Shown: positions 45,630 to 55,980 of the stretch, piece after piece
Layout: each line of letters opens with the position of its first letter
Numbering within the stretch: position 1 is the first letter of the stretch
DNA from: Aquatica leii
Lineage: Eukaryota > Arthropoda > Insecta > Coleoptera > Lampyridae
NCBI GenBank assembly: GCA_035610365.1
Contig: CM069432.1
Coordinates: 21,452,354-21,516,353, forward strand
Direction: 5' to 3'
Length of the DNA stretch: 64,000 nucleotides
Program-made: the position numbers and the translations under genes
The notes under the pieces: model-generated
What the model was told of the DNA's origin: nothing
The model's input: only the letters and a program-made list of their open reading frames with translations
The model's database searches: none

Positions 45630-46380
45630 TGTTACCGGTGGGAAAAAATAAGTTTACTTTTGGTAAACGATAGTCAACGATAGTCTGGTGGTGAGCCGTA
45701 GATAGTGGAGATGTGTGCAATTATATTGGATAAACTAACATAAACTGATGATGTCTAAATGATGATGATACTAAAAGATAAAGTCTAAGATCCCCACTAT
45801 CACTACACACGTGGACGGCAATGAATTACCAGTAAAAGCAGGCGGCGGTGGCGTCGTAACGGGACCAAGGCGGGTGACGTGGCGTCGTAACGCAACCAAG
45901 GCGGATGACGTGGTGCGATTGCTTGTAGACTCGTAGTTGCGCGAAGGAAACGACAGTGGCAGTCTCAAGGTTTGAACACGGCTGTAACCGCGTGAGGCTC
46001 GGACGGCGGCTTGCGAATGGACTACCACTCCTCAGGTCAGACCAACGGTGGCGCAGATGGCGGTTACGGCCTCATATCATAACCTAGTTGCGGGAGGCAA
46101 TGCTGTTGTCACGAGTGTGTCGTAGTGTCAACGGTGGGCGAAAGAAGCGTTAATTTAACACCCAGTTTCAAGTCTCTATAAAGCAATAAGAAATTTTGCG
46201 ACTTACGTCCCTTCGCCTAGATAGCAACGTGACTTGACTCTACTCCAAGAAAAAAAAATTCTTCAGCTCGGGAGATTTCTTTTAAACCCTCTAATTGCCC
46301 TTGGGGTGTTGTAGACATCGTTATTGTAGTAGGGCTACAGTTCTATGTGGCTGAAGTTGGCGAGAGTAGTAGGTTGACTA
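45630..46380 (-). repeat. LTR of the same family in reverse orientation (right)
   Basis: On the plus strand it begins TGTTACCGGTGGG, the complement of the CGGTAACA end. Homology with 43046-43807 (reversed) can be followed to about 46375 before it fades. It is AT-richer and clearly diverged from the left LTR, and no primer site follows its inner end. An inverted LTR cannot be the partner of the left one, so it comes from another insertion or a rearrangement. Confidence 0.75.
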
Positions 46381-49300
46381 ATATACTAAACTAAACGTAA
46401 TGCTTTTAGTGTCGTCGTCATCTTGAATTCCAAAAAGAAACACCTAAGTTGGCGTTTAACATGCTATCAAATAAATAACTTAAATATTCTTTGTCCGGTT
46501 AAAATCGCTGGCTCCGGAACTATCCATCAGCTAGCGGAGATTTTTATCTTCTCCGCTTGCAAAAACAAGTGCTAATTTTTTAGTAAGTTTTTTCTAAGAT
46601 CTTTCAATCTCAATTTACTTGCGTGTTGCTATGCAAGCGGGTTGAGGTTTTTTCCGTAGTCTATGGTTCATATGGTGTTTTGGTCGACTCCGCTGATATG
46701 AACTCTCTCCAGTTTTTTTGAGCTTGATATTAATTGATTGGATAGGTCAGTTATTTTTCTTACAAAATTTATGTTTTTTTTTAATTTATCGACAGTGAGT
46801 CCAAAACACTATTGTTGAAGGTTATCAGAATTACTTGATGTTACTTTCTTTGAATAATTAATACATTTTTGCTTTTTTGTATCAATTCAAATACGTTCAG
46901 AAGTTAATTTAATTAGTTTGCTAATTGGAATGTTTTTGTACCAATAGTTGTCAATCTTCTAATTATTGATAACAGTTCAAAATAACTAGTCTAATGTTGG
47001 AGGTCTTTTTGAAATAATTTTTTGATTTAGTTTTACGGGTATAAATATCCTTACGGTATTTGGTATTAACTATTTATTGTCAGCCAATCGTTTTTCACCT
47101 TCTTGTGTCATGTTCAGAAAAATGAGGTATGATATCACTTGGGTCCGGCTGCATAAAAAAACTTTGACGTTATAATTAACTACGTGATCATGTCGTTAAA
47201 TTTCGTACAAGTACAAAATCAATCATTTTTTGACGATATTTTCAAATAAATAGCTACGACTTTAAATATTTGACGTCGTCCGTTAACAACGGCGTCAGCT
47301 AACAACTTTGCTTTATGCAAATATCCATAAATATTATGTTGGTGATCTTTATTGTTGTTTATCTATGTACCGCAATGTAGTAAAGTTTCTTTTGGAGTAA
47401 ATTGCAGCAGGTGCATTTTCGTCGCACTGTTGAATCATTTCTTTTATGTCTTTGAGCTACTTAGATCCTGGCCCTCACTTTTATTAAGTAACCATATGTC
47501 TTTTCTATCTTTGTTAGCCAGAGCGTCTTCAACCTCAGTAAGCCGTTTCTATGTTTTTATTTTCTATTTTTTATTTAATGTTTACTTTAACGTTTTACGT
47601 TTCCATTTCTTTTTTCTGTTTTATTTTAAACGACTTTTTTTGGCTTTTGACTTTTGAACAAATTCTTTTTTGTTTTTGTTTTTTTGTGTATTGTGTTGTT
47701 TGTTTACGTTTTTTGGATGTGTTGTAACTTGTTATTTTTAAAAAGTTGTTTTTGTATTTATATTTAAAATTTTCACTTTTACTGTTTATTTTTTTGGGTT
47801 GGTTTTTAATAGATTTTCTTATTTTTTTATTAAGTATATTTAAGCTGTTTCTACTATTGTCTTTGAAATGTTTATAAACTTTTTTTTGTTGTGTTTATTT
47901 TATTTTTGTAACATTTAGACCTGTTTTCTAAAAGTTTTTCTTGTGTTTTTTCTTATTAGAGAACTTTTAGTTATGTTTTGGTTTTCTTCGTATGATTTGT
48001 TGTGTCTTCATTTATATTATTTGTTTTTTTTCCTTTTTTTTTATTAAGTGACTCGAGGTTTTTTTAATAACTAATACTTTAAATATATTTAGTTCAGAGA
48101 AACTTTAAATGCAGTTTTTTTACTGGTTCATATACACTTAATAAAAGATCTAGAAAATACAAGGATCAACGACATATTTTGCTACAATTACCACAAACAG
48201 TGTTTTTTTGTTGTTATTTTATTGTAATAATTTTCTACTACGCTACAATTTTCCAATTTTGTTGAATTTTACATGTGCCTGTAAAACAAATTACTCTTTG
48301 GAATTGAGATTGAATTGATTGTTTTAACATACTTAATTTAAGATACATTTTCATTATTTTAATTCAAAAGTGCAATTAATTATTCTAAAAAATGTGCAAA
48401 AAATTATAAACCGTTTTCTATCTAGAAAAATTGCAAATTTTGTTGTTATTGATCGCGGATGTAAATTATAAAAAATGCCTGTTAGTGACATATAAAATAC
48501 TGGTTTAGCAGTTTTTATCAAAATATATTTTTTTGTTGTATATTTATGAAAAATATAAAAACAGATAAGTATGTACGAGTGTTAGTGTAATGCGTTTTAA
48601 CGCTAAAATATTAAAATCTTAGGTTTTTGTCTTATTGTTTTTTTTTAAATTAATTAAATTAAAAACTATGTTTATATCAATGTTTATATTTAGTAGTTTA
48701 TTAATTTTTTTGTAATAATGTACAGTAAACCTAAAATAATATCAGGAAAAACATGCACTGTCGTTAGTATACATTATTTGTAACATAATAGTAATTGATG
48801 GATGTTTATTAATTACCACCTAAATTTCCATATTATTTGTCTACTATTAATGATGAATGGAACTGTCTTATCAAAAACCTAAAGAAGCTTATAGTTGTTT
48901 AATTTTTTTATGTTTTTTTTTTGGTCAAGTTTTATAAATATATTAACGTTGTTTATAGTAAAATAATTTTTTTATTGCATTTAAGACGAAACTAATACAG
49001 GATCTGACAATATTGTACAATAAAATGTATGTACATATTTTTTTATTTGCAGAAATGGTTTTGTACAAACCTTGACAGTAAGTAATATGGGTAAATAGTT
49101 CATGACTAATTTTACAAGTAATTAAACAAGTTATTAAAATTACGTATTGGGAACTAAACGTTTACTGAAATCTTAAGAGTCCAATGCTTTTAATAGCTTT
49201 GTCATTACAAAACCTCTTATTTGCAAGTGCAACTAAAAGGTTAACAAAGACAACGTAATAACAAGTATTACGTAATTAAAAATTGTTTTTAGAGAACATT

Positions 49301-50336
49301 ATTTATATCAGTCTGGCTCTTTTATAAGAACAATTATTGCTTCGTTTGGTTTCTAAACAGTTTTCTTATTATTATTTACATGAATAATTTAAAAAAAATT
49401 TAGAACAATACGAAAAAAATTAAATTTTACAAAGGATTAAGGCAATATCCAATTTCAGTTTTAGATTGATTTTTCTAATTTTCGTAATCAACTATTGTGT
49501 CATTGTAAAAGTTTGTTGCTAGTACTTACTCTTAAGTAATGTATAAGTAAGTATACTTAATAATTCAGAATAAGATTTCGTTTTATTTGGAAATAGTTGA
49601 CTTTTTTAGTGGGTTTAGACGTACTCTGGTTGTCTTCGAGCCAATGATCTTATCAGTACGAAAAATGGCGCCTACTTTTTCTTTCTTTTATTATAAGTTT
49701 TTGTATCACGCTCATTCACCGACTTCGTAACTAACCGGCGTGACGTGATTGTTACCAACGGGAACCACCATAGAAAATAATGATACCAAACTGTTTTTTA
49801 AAAAAACTGGTTTTGGATAGGTAGTTTCCGGCCAATTTAATGCCCCAATGTCTGCTCATTGTCTCATCGTCATTTAAGTGTTCTGAGCAATCTTTCCTGA
49901 TTTCTAAATTTTGGGACCTCGAAGGCTACACATAAGAAAAACATTGTTTTCCGAAGAAAGTGATTGTGAAGCACATCCTGCTCAAAGTGTTGCTAAAATC
50001 ACAAATGCCATGTTACCAATCAAAAATTTTGTTTCATGTCTTGACAAGTCGCAAGAGATTGACCGAAAACAATTTTACTTGCAAAAATACCAACATTTAG
50101 GACATGTCAACTACTGAAAACGACAAACATTCTTATTACTTCCGTCATTATGGAGTATTAAAATAAATTATATTAACTGCAAAGCTTTGAGCTGTTTTTT
50201 AATAGCTCTTCTGCCACTACTTCAAGCAAATCGTTGAATAACATTCAAATAGTTGGTCCAACCATATAACAAAATTTATTTTCTATTTTAGTTTGCTTTT
50301 GAAAGCGCATTTATGCTATTGTTGCTGAAATCAAAG
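46381..50336. other. Unassigned AT-rich stretch
   Basis: Mostly A/T runs. A plus-strand open frame at 47352-47657 is Phe/Leu-rich because of T-runs, and 49911-50117 (68 codons) has no recognisable domain. The latter lies upstream of the BEL/Pao fragment but does not resemble BEL gag or protease by eye. Confidence 0.4.
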
Positions 50337-50910
50337 AAATGTATATAGACAACTATTGGTTGAACCCAAGCGGAAGTCGCTTAAGCGTATTATTTGGAAA
50401 CCTTTTCTATCAGAACCATTGCAATCTTTTAGTCTTAATACTGTTACTTATAGAATTTCATCTTCATTATTCCTTGCTATACTTTGTTTGCACCAACTAT
50501 GCATTAAGGCAAATTTTCTATTCCTGAAGTTTAACGCATCATTAACAACGATTTCCTCACTGGCGTCGACAACCTATCACAAGCACGTAATAAGTTCAAA
50601 AGCTCTACGCGCAAGATGTTTCAATCTTTGCAAATAGATATCTAATGGTCCATCAATGTTAACTGATGTCCCTAATTCGGACTTGATGCTGATAGCACAC
50701 ACGTACGATAGGATTAATTTAGTCGTTTCGAGTAGACAGTTTTACATTTATTATTGGTCCGCTTCTAATAGAATCATAAATAAACGAGTTATGCTTTCAA
50801 AAAATAGCTCAAATATTTTACCCCTCTGGGGTTTATCCTTTAACAGTTGTAGTTATTTTATGATGATCCAATTCCTAAAAAGATTACAAATGGTCTACTT
50901 ATAAATCAGA
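50337..50910 (+). pseudogene. BEL/Pao reverse transcriptase fragment
   Basis: The plus strand in shifting frames reads IKEMY, then YRQLLVEPKRKSLKRIIWKP, LSEPLQSFSLNTVTY, SSLFLAILCLHQLC and LTGVDNLSQARNKF. It then gives IINKRVMLSKNSSNI and LPLWGLS. These match, in order, BEL/Pao RT landmarks: DIKxMYRQI, QRIxWRxxPxEPLQxxxLNTVTYG, FLAIRxLHQLA, LTGxDNLxxA, and KRxxLSxIxxIFDPLGLxSP. The FYVDD catalytic box falls in a damaged stretch and is not readable. At least three frameshifts. No LTRs were found. Confidence 0.85.
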
Positions 50911-51589
50911 AATGGTTCATTTAGGCGACCTCAAAATTCCGAGCCACGTAATAGATATAAGAATGTAATTGATGTTACTCTTCACATTTTTAACAAACCA
51001 TGTATACTACTAAAAAAATTGATATCTGATGATTGTGTTTTAGATTTTAGAACATGCAAAACTTTTTAAAAAGAATATCTTTGTTTCCTAAAATTAATAA
51101 TAAATAATGTTTTCCATGTGGTTCCAACTTAGTGAGACATATGGTATAAATTAAACGATTAAAGTAAAAAAGAAAACATTTAAAAATTACTATATAACTT
51201 ACTGGCGATTAAACAAATTTGCCTAGTGAAATTCAATCATAATTATATTAGAGTTCTATAGTAGTTCTTTGTTTATTTCATAAACGCAGCGCAATTTTAC
51301 AACAACACGACGACGGTACTGGAGTCACAGCCAATTTATTATAAATGGGTAAGGGCAAGGGAGGGATAGGGACTGATCATTACGTAAAAGGATCCTCATA
51401 TAGTTATGATTGAATTTCACTAGATAAGTTCGTTTAATTATTAATGATATTATAGGTTCTTTTACTATATGGTCATATGGTAGATATTTAAAGCATTTCC
51501 ACTTTAGAGAATAAAATGACAAATGACATTTCAAACCTTAAAGAAAAAACTAAAGTAACTTTACTATTTAGAATTTAAACTTAAAATAG
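50911..51589. other. Unassigned
   Basis: No motif recognised between the BEL/Pao fragment and the end of the tyrosine recombinase remnant. Terminal repeats of the DIRS-type element might be expected here but were not found. Confidence 0.35.
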
Positions 51590-52420
51590 TCCCAGTAAAC
51601 CTTTTCTCATCAAAAATTTGCCTGTTGTAAAACCTAGCAAACATTCTAGAGCTCCAGCAACCAAGTTGCAACTTGTCGGATTTTTTCATACTGAAACCTG
51701 ATCGTTTTGCTGCACAGGTCTTAGCGTGCCTGGTCAAATGAGCAGAAAAAATGCAACATAGATTCCACTTGATTTGTGAGTATCTTTACTTCAGCGACTA
51801 AGTGTTTGTGAGGTACTATAGGGTCTCTTGATAATAATAAATAAACCATCAGTGTTTCTGGTAGCTTTGGTTCTTTCCAGATAAGGAATTACTGCTCTTG
51901 CTACACAAATTTGTTTTTCATTTTCATAGAATGGCAGCGTTGTCAAGAGCCGAAAATTCTTAGTAGTTGATGCTCTAAAAATATTAGGTACCAAATGTTT
52001 ACTGTTTTCTGGTTAATATCGATGTTGGATATTTTGATCAAGGAAAACGTCTGTACCCGCTGAGCGAAAGTAAGGGCAAGTAGAGTAACTGTCTTTTTGA
52101 TCAACAGTTCTAAGGCTAAATCTGGTTCTGTATCTTAACCCAGAAAAAAATTTAAGAAAACAACTGGGTCCCAAGTAACATTATATCTAGGCCTAAAACG
52201 TCTCACCTTAAAAACTCCCTTTATGAAACATTTTTATTAAAAGGTTATCTCCAATGTGAGAACTCACTAAAGAAATTGGGGATTTGTATATGTATTTAAT
52301 GCGTTATAAAACACTCATTTTCTAAATTAAATTAATAAGCAATTTAAAATATTTGAAATTAGATCCTCAAATATTTGTTCCTTCTTTTTGCAAGAAGGTC
52401 ACAAAATTTTTCTTAGTAGG
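51590..52420 (-). pseudogene. DIRS-type tyrosine recombinase remnant
   Basis: Minus-strand translation across frames gives, from high to low coordinates: KGVFKVRRFRPRYNVTWDPV (N-terminal core-binding region), then KKTVTLLALTFAQRVQTFSL with the first catalytic Arg, IKISNI, LLTTLPFYENEKQICVARAV, IPYLERTKATRN, LFIIIKRPYSTSQTLSR, SKDTHKSSGI, GFSMKKIRQVATW-like sequence, and MFARFYNRQIF with the Tyr position. This is the order of the recombinase of DIRS-like retrotransposons, which integrate by recombination and lack DDE integrase. The HxxR box is damaged. RT and RNase H of the same kind lie upstream at 55303-55980, on the same strand, beyond the MULE. Confidence 0.85.
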
Positions 52421-53125
52421 TCCTGTTAGTAATGAGTACGTCACTACGATTATCTGAGATGTCGGTGAGTGAGCATAGTTGAAAATGCTATAATAGAAAA
52501 GACAAAAAACAGGCGTCCCTGCTTATACTGGCAAGATTGTCAGCTTGGAGATACCAAAAATACGTTTGAACCCACTATCAAAAAGAAATAAAGGAGAAAA
52601 GTAAACAACAGTCAACGAGAGAAACTAACAATGTATATATTTTTTTTTTCTTTGATTAGTAATAAGTGCCATGTTTTTGATATTACAAGCAATAACAAGG
52701 TAATCATTTTTATGTTTTAATAAGAAGCAAGAAACAGAAAAAAATATCGGTTACATAAGCTAACTCGGTCAATAATTTCAAAATGACTACATAAAAAAAC
52801 ACCGTAAAATTACAAATCACGACAAAATAGTAATTACAAAGTATTACTAGTGCACGTTTAATTAAGTATAAATTATAAGACTTACCCCCACCTCTTAAAT
52901 ATACGTAGAAAATCTTTATTTCTATTAAAATGAAACCACTGACAGCGACTTTAAGACAGAAACTGACTACCGGCGAAAACTTTCCTTCTGTCGTAGGTAT
53001 CAAATTAATCCGAAATACCCAACCAGTGGTGTCCGCGTACCATTGACGTGGCAATTTTACAGTTTCCAGAGATTTTATAGGCATCCTTTAAAGCGTTAAA
53101 AAAATTTTTATGTCAATTCTGGGAT
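52421..53125 (-). other. Putative middle of the DIRS-type element
   Basis: Lies between the recombinase remnant and the MULE target site. A minus-strand frame (52710-53084) is open but I cannot match it to a known DIRS segment; a plus-strand short frame also exists (ATG at 52930). The assignment to the DIRS element is by position only. Confidence 0.3.
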
Positions 53126-53134
53126 GAATTTGAC

Positions 53135-53245
53135 GGGTCTAGGACAATTCGCCGTTGCCGTTTTGCCATCGCCAATTCGCCATCGTCGATTCGCTGTCGG
53201 GACAGTTGGCCGTCGGTCAAATTCACCGTGTGCCCAATTCGCCGT
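53135..53245 (+). repeat. MULE left terminal inverted repeat
   Basis: Rich in short repeats of ATTCGCC(G) type. It aligns to the complement of 55194-55293 with one extra 15-bp segment. Confidence 0.8.
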
Positions 53246-53864
53246 ACAAATGGTTGCTTTTTGATGTGCTATTATATTTCTCGTATGGTAATGGACGTCC
53301 TTACTTTAAATAGATTTTCTATGAGTTGGCAATGAGTATCTCCTTAAAATTGTGTTTTTATGAGTTTATAATGAGGGTCTTTACTTTAAATAAATTTTCT
53401 ATGACATTCTTTATTTTAAATAAATTGTTTTTGCGCAATTTACCTCAAATAATCCTTCGATAATTAACGTAATCTTAATTTAACAATAATTACATCTCGA
53501 TATTGCTAAAAATACAAAAGCATAGAATAAAAACATTTAGTTGTACCGATTCTTTGAGTAAATCAGGTGGTTGAAAGTTGTCATAATGGATAATAAAATT
53601 TTGTCCAAAAGAGGAAGGGAGAAATTTGCAGAAAGCGGTTTCATTTATGTGTTTGACACATTTAGTAAACGTGACGTTGGTGTTAAGTTTTGGAGATGTG
53701 AAAGAAGACAAGAGTTTAAAGCAAGAGTGCATACCCGAAATGGAGAAGTGCTAAAGAAAATTAACAACCACACCCATGACTCTTCCGCCGTTAATGTGGA
53801 AGTTGCACAAGTAGTCAGAAAAGTGAAAAAACGTGCTGTTGACACAACGGAAGGAACAATTCAG

Positions 53865-53939
53865 GTAATTAATTTTCTACCATATTTCCACAATTTCACG
53901 TAAATTTCTGAGGCGAAATAGATCATATGAAAATTTTAG
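53865..53939 (+). other. Intron 1 of the MULE transposase
   Basis: Begins GTAATTAATTTT after CAG and ends AAATTTTAG. Removing it joins GTIQ to VINECLVN in phase 0, as in related FLYWCH-MULE proteins. Confidence 0.75.
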
Positions 53940-54612
53940 GTAATCAATGAATGTCTGGTTAATATAACACAAGCTGCGCAAGGTACACTTCCAAATAATT
54001 GTGCTTTAAGAAAATTAGTTAGACGGAAGCGTAATGAGGATAACGTTGAACCACCAAATCCTTTAAATCTAGCTGATTTAACATTGCCAGAGAGTTACTG
54101 AACGTACAAAGTCAACCGGATGTACCTGAAAACTTTGCATTTTCCATTGCACCTTCATTATTTTCACAAGTATGCACTATAATGGCTGTTGTTAATAATG
54201 GGACCCATCCAATATGCTATGCATTGTTACCAAACAAACTGCGAGCAACTTACGAGTAAATGTTCGAGTTGCTTAAGGGTTTAGTTCCGAACTTACGCCC
54301 AAAAGCAATAAACTGCAATTTTGAGCAGGCTGCATTTACAGCAATGAGAATTTCGTTCCCAAATGTACGAATATACGGATGTTTCTTTCATCTCGCGCAA
54401 AATATGAGAAAAAAATTGGGCGAAATAGGGCTTCTTCGAAATTACAACAACGAACCGTAGTTTGCTTTAAGCGCTAGACTGGTGACTTTCTTAGCCTTTG
54501 TGCCTCCTGCACACTTGGATGACGCCATAGACATTCTTTCGAATTCATTGCCCGAAAACCTCCAACCGCTTCTCGATTGGTTCGAGGATAGTTATGTAGG
54601 GCGTAGGAACAG

Positions 54613-54693
54613 GTATGTCATAATTTTAAAAAGATTTGATTTATTTTGCTACTTGCACCATGTACTGAATTTTAATATTTCTTCTTACATCAG
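54613..54693 (+). other. Intron 2 of the MULE transposase
   Basis: Begins GTATGTCATAATT and ends TCTTCTTACATCAG with a clear pyrimidine tract. The exons join in phase 2 as YVGRRN and RRGKGRRQL. Confidence 0.8.
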
Positions 54694-55193
54694 GCGTGGT
54701 AAAGGTAGACGTCAGCTCATATTTCCAATAGAAATGTGGAATCTTTACCAAAGAACTTTGGATGGACAGGACAGGACCAACAACCACGCAGAACCCGCTC
54801 ATCGGAGGCTTAAGTTAGAATTGGGAATGAACCGCCCATCAATTTAGAAGTTTATTGAAGCCCTGCGCAAGGTGCAAAAGGGGCGGGATACATATTATGA
54901 ACAGCTAGTTGCTGGTAATCCACCACTCTTAAAGTTGAGGAAGTACAGGAATGCCGATAACTGCATTTTAAGATTAGTTAGAAATTTCAATGGTGACACT
55001 AATATATTAGAATATCTGAGGGGTTTAGCACATAGTTACAATATGTAGGTCAATTTATAGTTAATATGTACATATCCTATTTTACTTCTTAAAATCTTTT
55101 TACTTCTGTAGTATTTTTTTACGTAATACATTAATTCTGTGTGTTGGCATGCCTAAAAACAAATTAATTTTATAAACTCGTCTAAAACATCCC

Positions 55194-55293
55194 CCAACGG
55201 CGGATCGTCCCTACGACGAATTTGACCAACGGCTAAATGTCCCTAAAGCGAATTGGCGAAGGTGAACCGGCGAGGGCAAATAGTCCCAAACTC
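55194..55293 (-). repeat. MULE right terminal inverted repeat
   Basis: Reverse complement partner of 53135-53245, ending GTCCCAAACTC next to the 9-bp target duplication. Confidence 0.8.
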
Positions 55294-55302
55294 GAATTTG
55301 TC

Positions 55303-55980
55303 AACCATATAAGTCCTTCGCAAAGCATTTATAAGCAAAAAAAAATCGCCAATAACTATTAATCTAGAATTTTTTTCCAACTGACTCCAAACTCCATTAG
55401 CAGTGCGTTCCATACAGAAACCTACACAATTCGTAAAGAAAACATCAGTAAAAATTTCCATTTCATAAAGATCTTTGTATATATTTTCTCCATCAATAAA
55501 AATTTTGAACCTATCTGAAATCTTCATCTTACCATGTAACTGGAACAAAAAGATTTAAGCGCTAAAATTGTTCTTTTTCTAATAATTTTGGATAAGCCTA
55601 ACCATATTTAACTGCAGGGTGTATAGAGATTAGCAATCTCGCAAACGTTGCATGTTTTGAATGTTAGCATTTGATCCATCGCCAAAAATAATTTAAAAGT
55701 TTTTGCACTGGACAATGTCAAATGCATGGACTTTGAGTTAAGAATAAAATTTAAATATTTACAAGATTGTTTTGGGGTAAATTGACTTTTGTTGTTATTA
55801 GCCGCGAATACCAATGTCAACACATTATCAACACTATTCTTAAAAATGTCTCCGAAAAAGATAAAGTCATCCAAATACACTACAGAAAGTAATCATTGGG
55901 ACATTATATGTGCTACTACTACTGGTTTGATTATCTTGATAAACCAAAAAGAGGACTCAAAAAATCTCAGGTGTTTTCTA
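55303..55980 (-). pseudogene. DIRS-type RT and RNase H remnant
   Basis: The minus strand, from about 55960, reads KHLRFF, FIKIIKPVVVAHIMS, then after a stop LLSVVYLDDFIFFGD with the catalytic YLDD. Then come NNNKSQFTPKQSCKYLNFIL, NSKSMHLTLSSAKTF and FKTCNVCEIANL, the typical DIRS RT thumb (KSxLxPxQxCxFLGFIxDS). RNase H follows at 55303-55548 with MEIFTDVFFTNCVGFCMERT and NGVWSQLEKN. This RT type is quite different from gypsy. The frame shifts near 55590 between the two domains. It ends at the MULE target site; the recombinase is found on the other side. Confidence 0.85.

Larger units (their letters stand above)
53586..55048 (+). pseudogene. MULE transposase with FLYWCH zinc finger, two introns, broken
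   Basis: The ATG at 53586 opens a FLYWCH-type domain: FIYVFDTFSKRD, FWRCERRQEFKARVHTR, NHTHDS, with the W-C-C-H-H pattern. The reading continues from 53864 to 53940 across a GT...AG segment of 75 bp, and again from 54612 to 54694 across 81 bp; in both cases the frame is kept, which supports spliceosomal introns. The MULE core follows: SIAPSLFSQVCTIMAVVNNG, ICYALLPNK, then INCNFEQAAF (Asn where the second Asp is expected) and YGCFFHLAQNMRKK. The C-terminal RTNNHAEPAHRR follows. A frameshift near 54100, where the first Asp (DGTF) should be, and stops at 54257, 54458 and 54845 inactivate it. It ends at 55048. Confidence 0.88.
53135..55293 (+). mobile_element. MULE (Mutator-like) DNA transposon with FLYWCH transposase
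   Basis: A 2159-bp element with imperfect inverted ends of about 100 bp (53135-53245 and 55194-55293). The ends share CGCCAATTCGC and the GTTGGTCAAATTC-like block. Nine bases at each side, GAATTTGAC (53126-53134) and GAATTTGTC (55294-55302), match at eight positions, the size expected for a Mutator target duplication. It carries one transposase gene with two introns. DIRS-type sequence lies on both sides, so the MULE inserted into that element. Confidence 0.9.

Noticed and set aside
47352..47657. Phe/Leu-rich open frame resembling membrane segments
   Set aside because: Produced by T-runs on an AT-rich strand.
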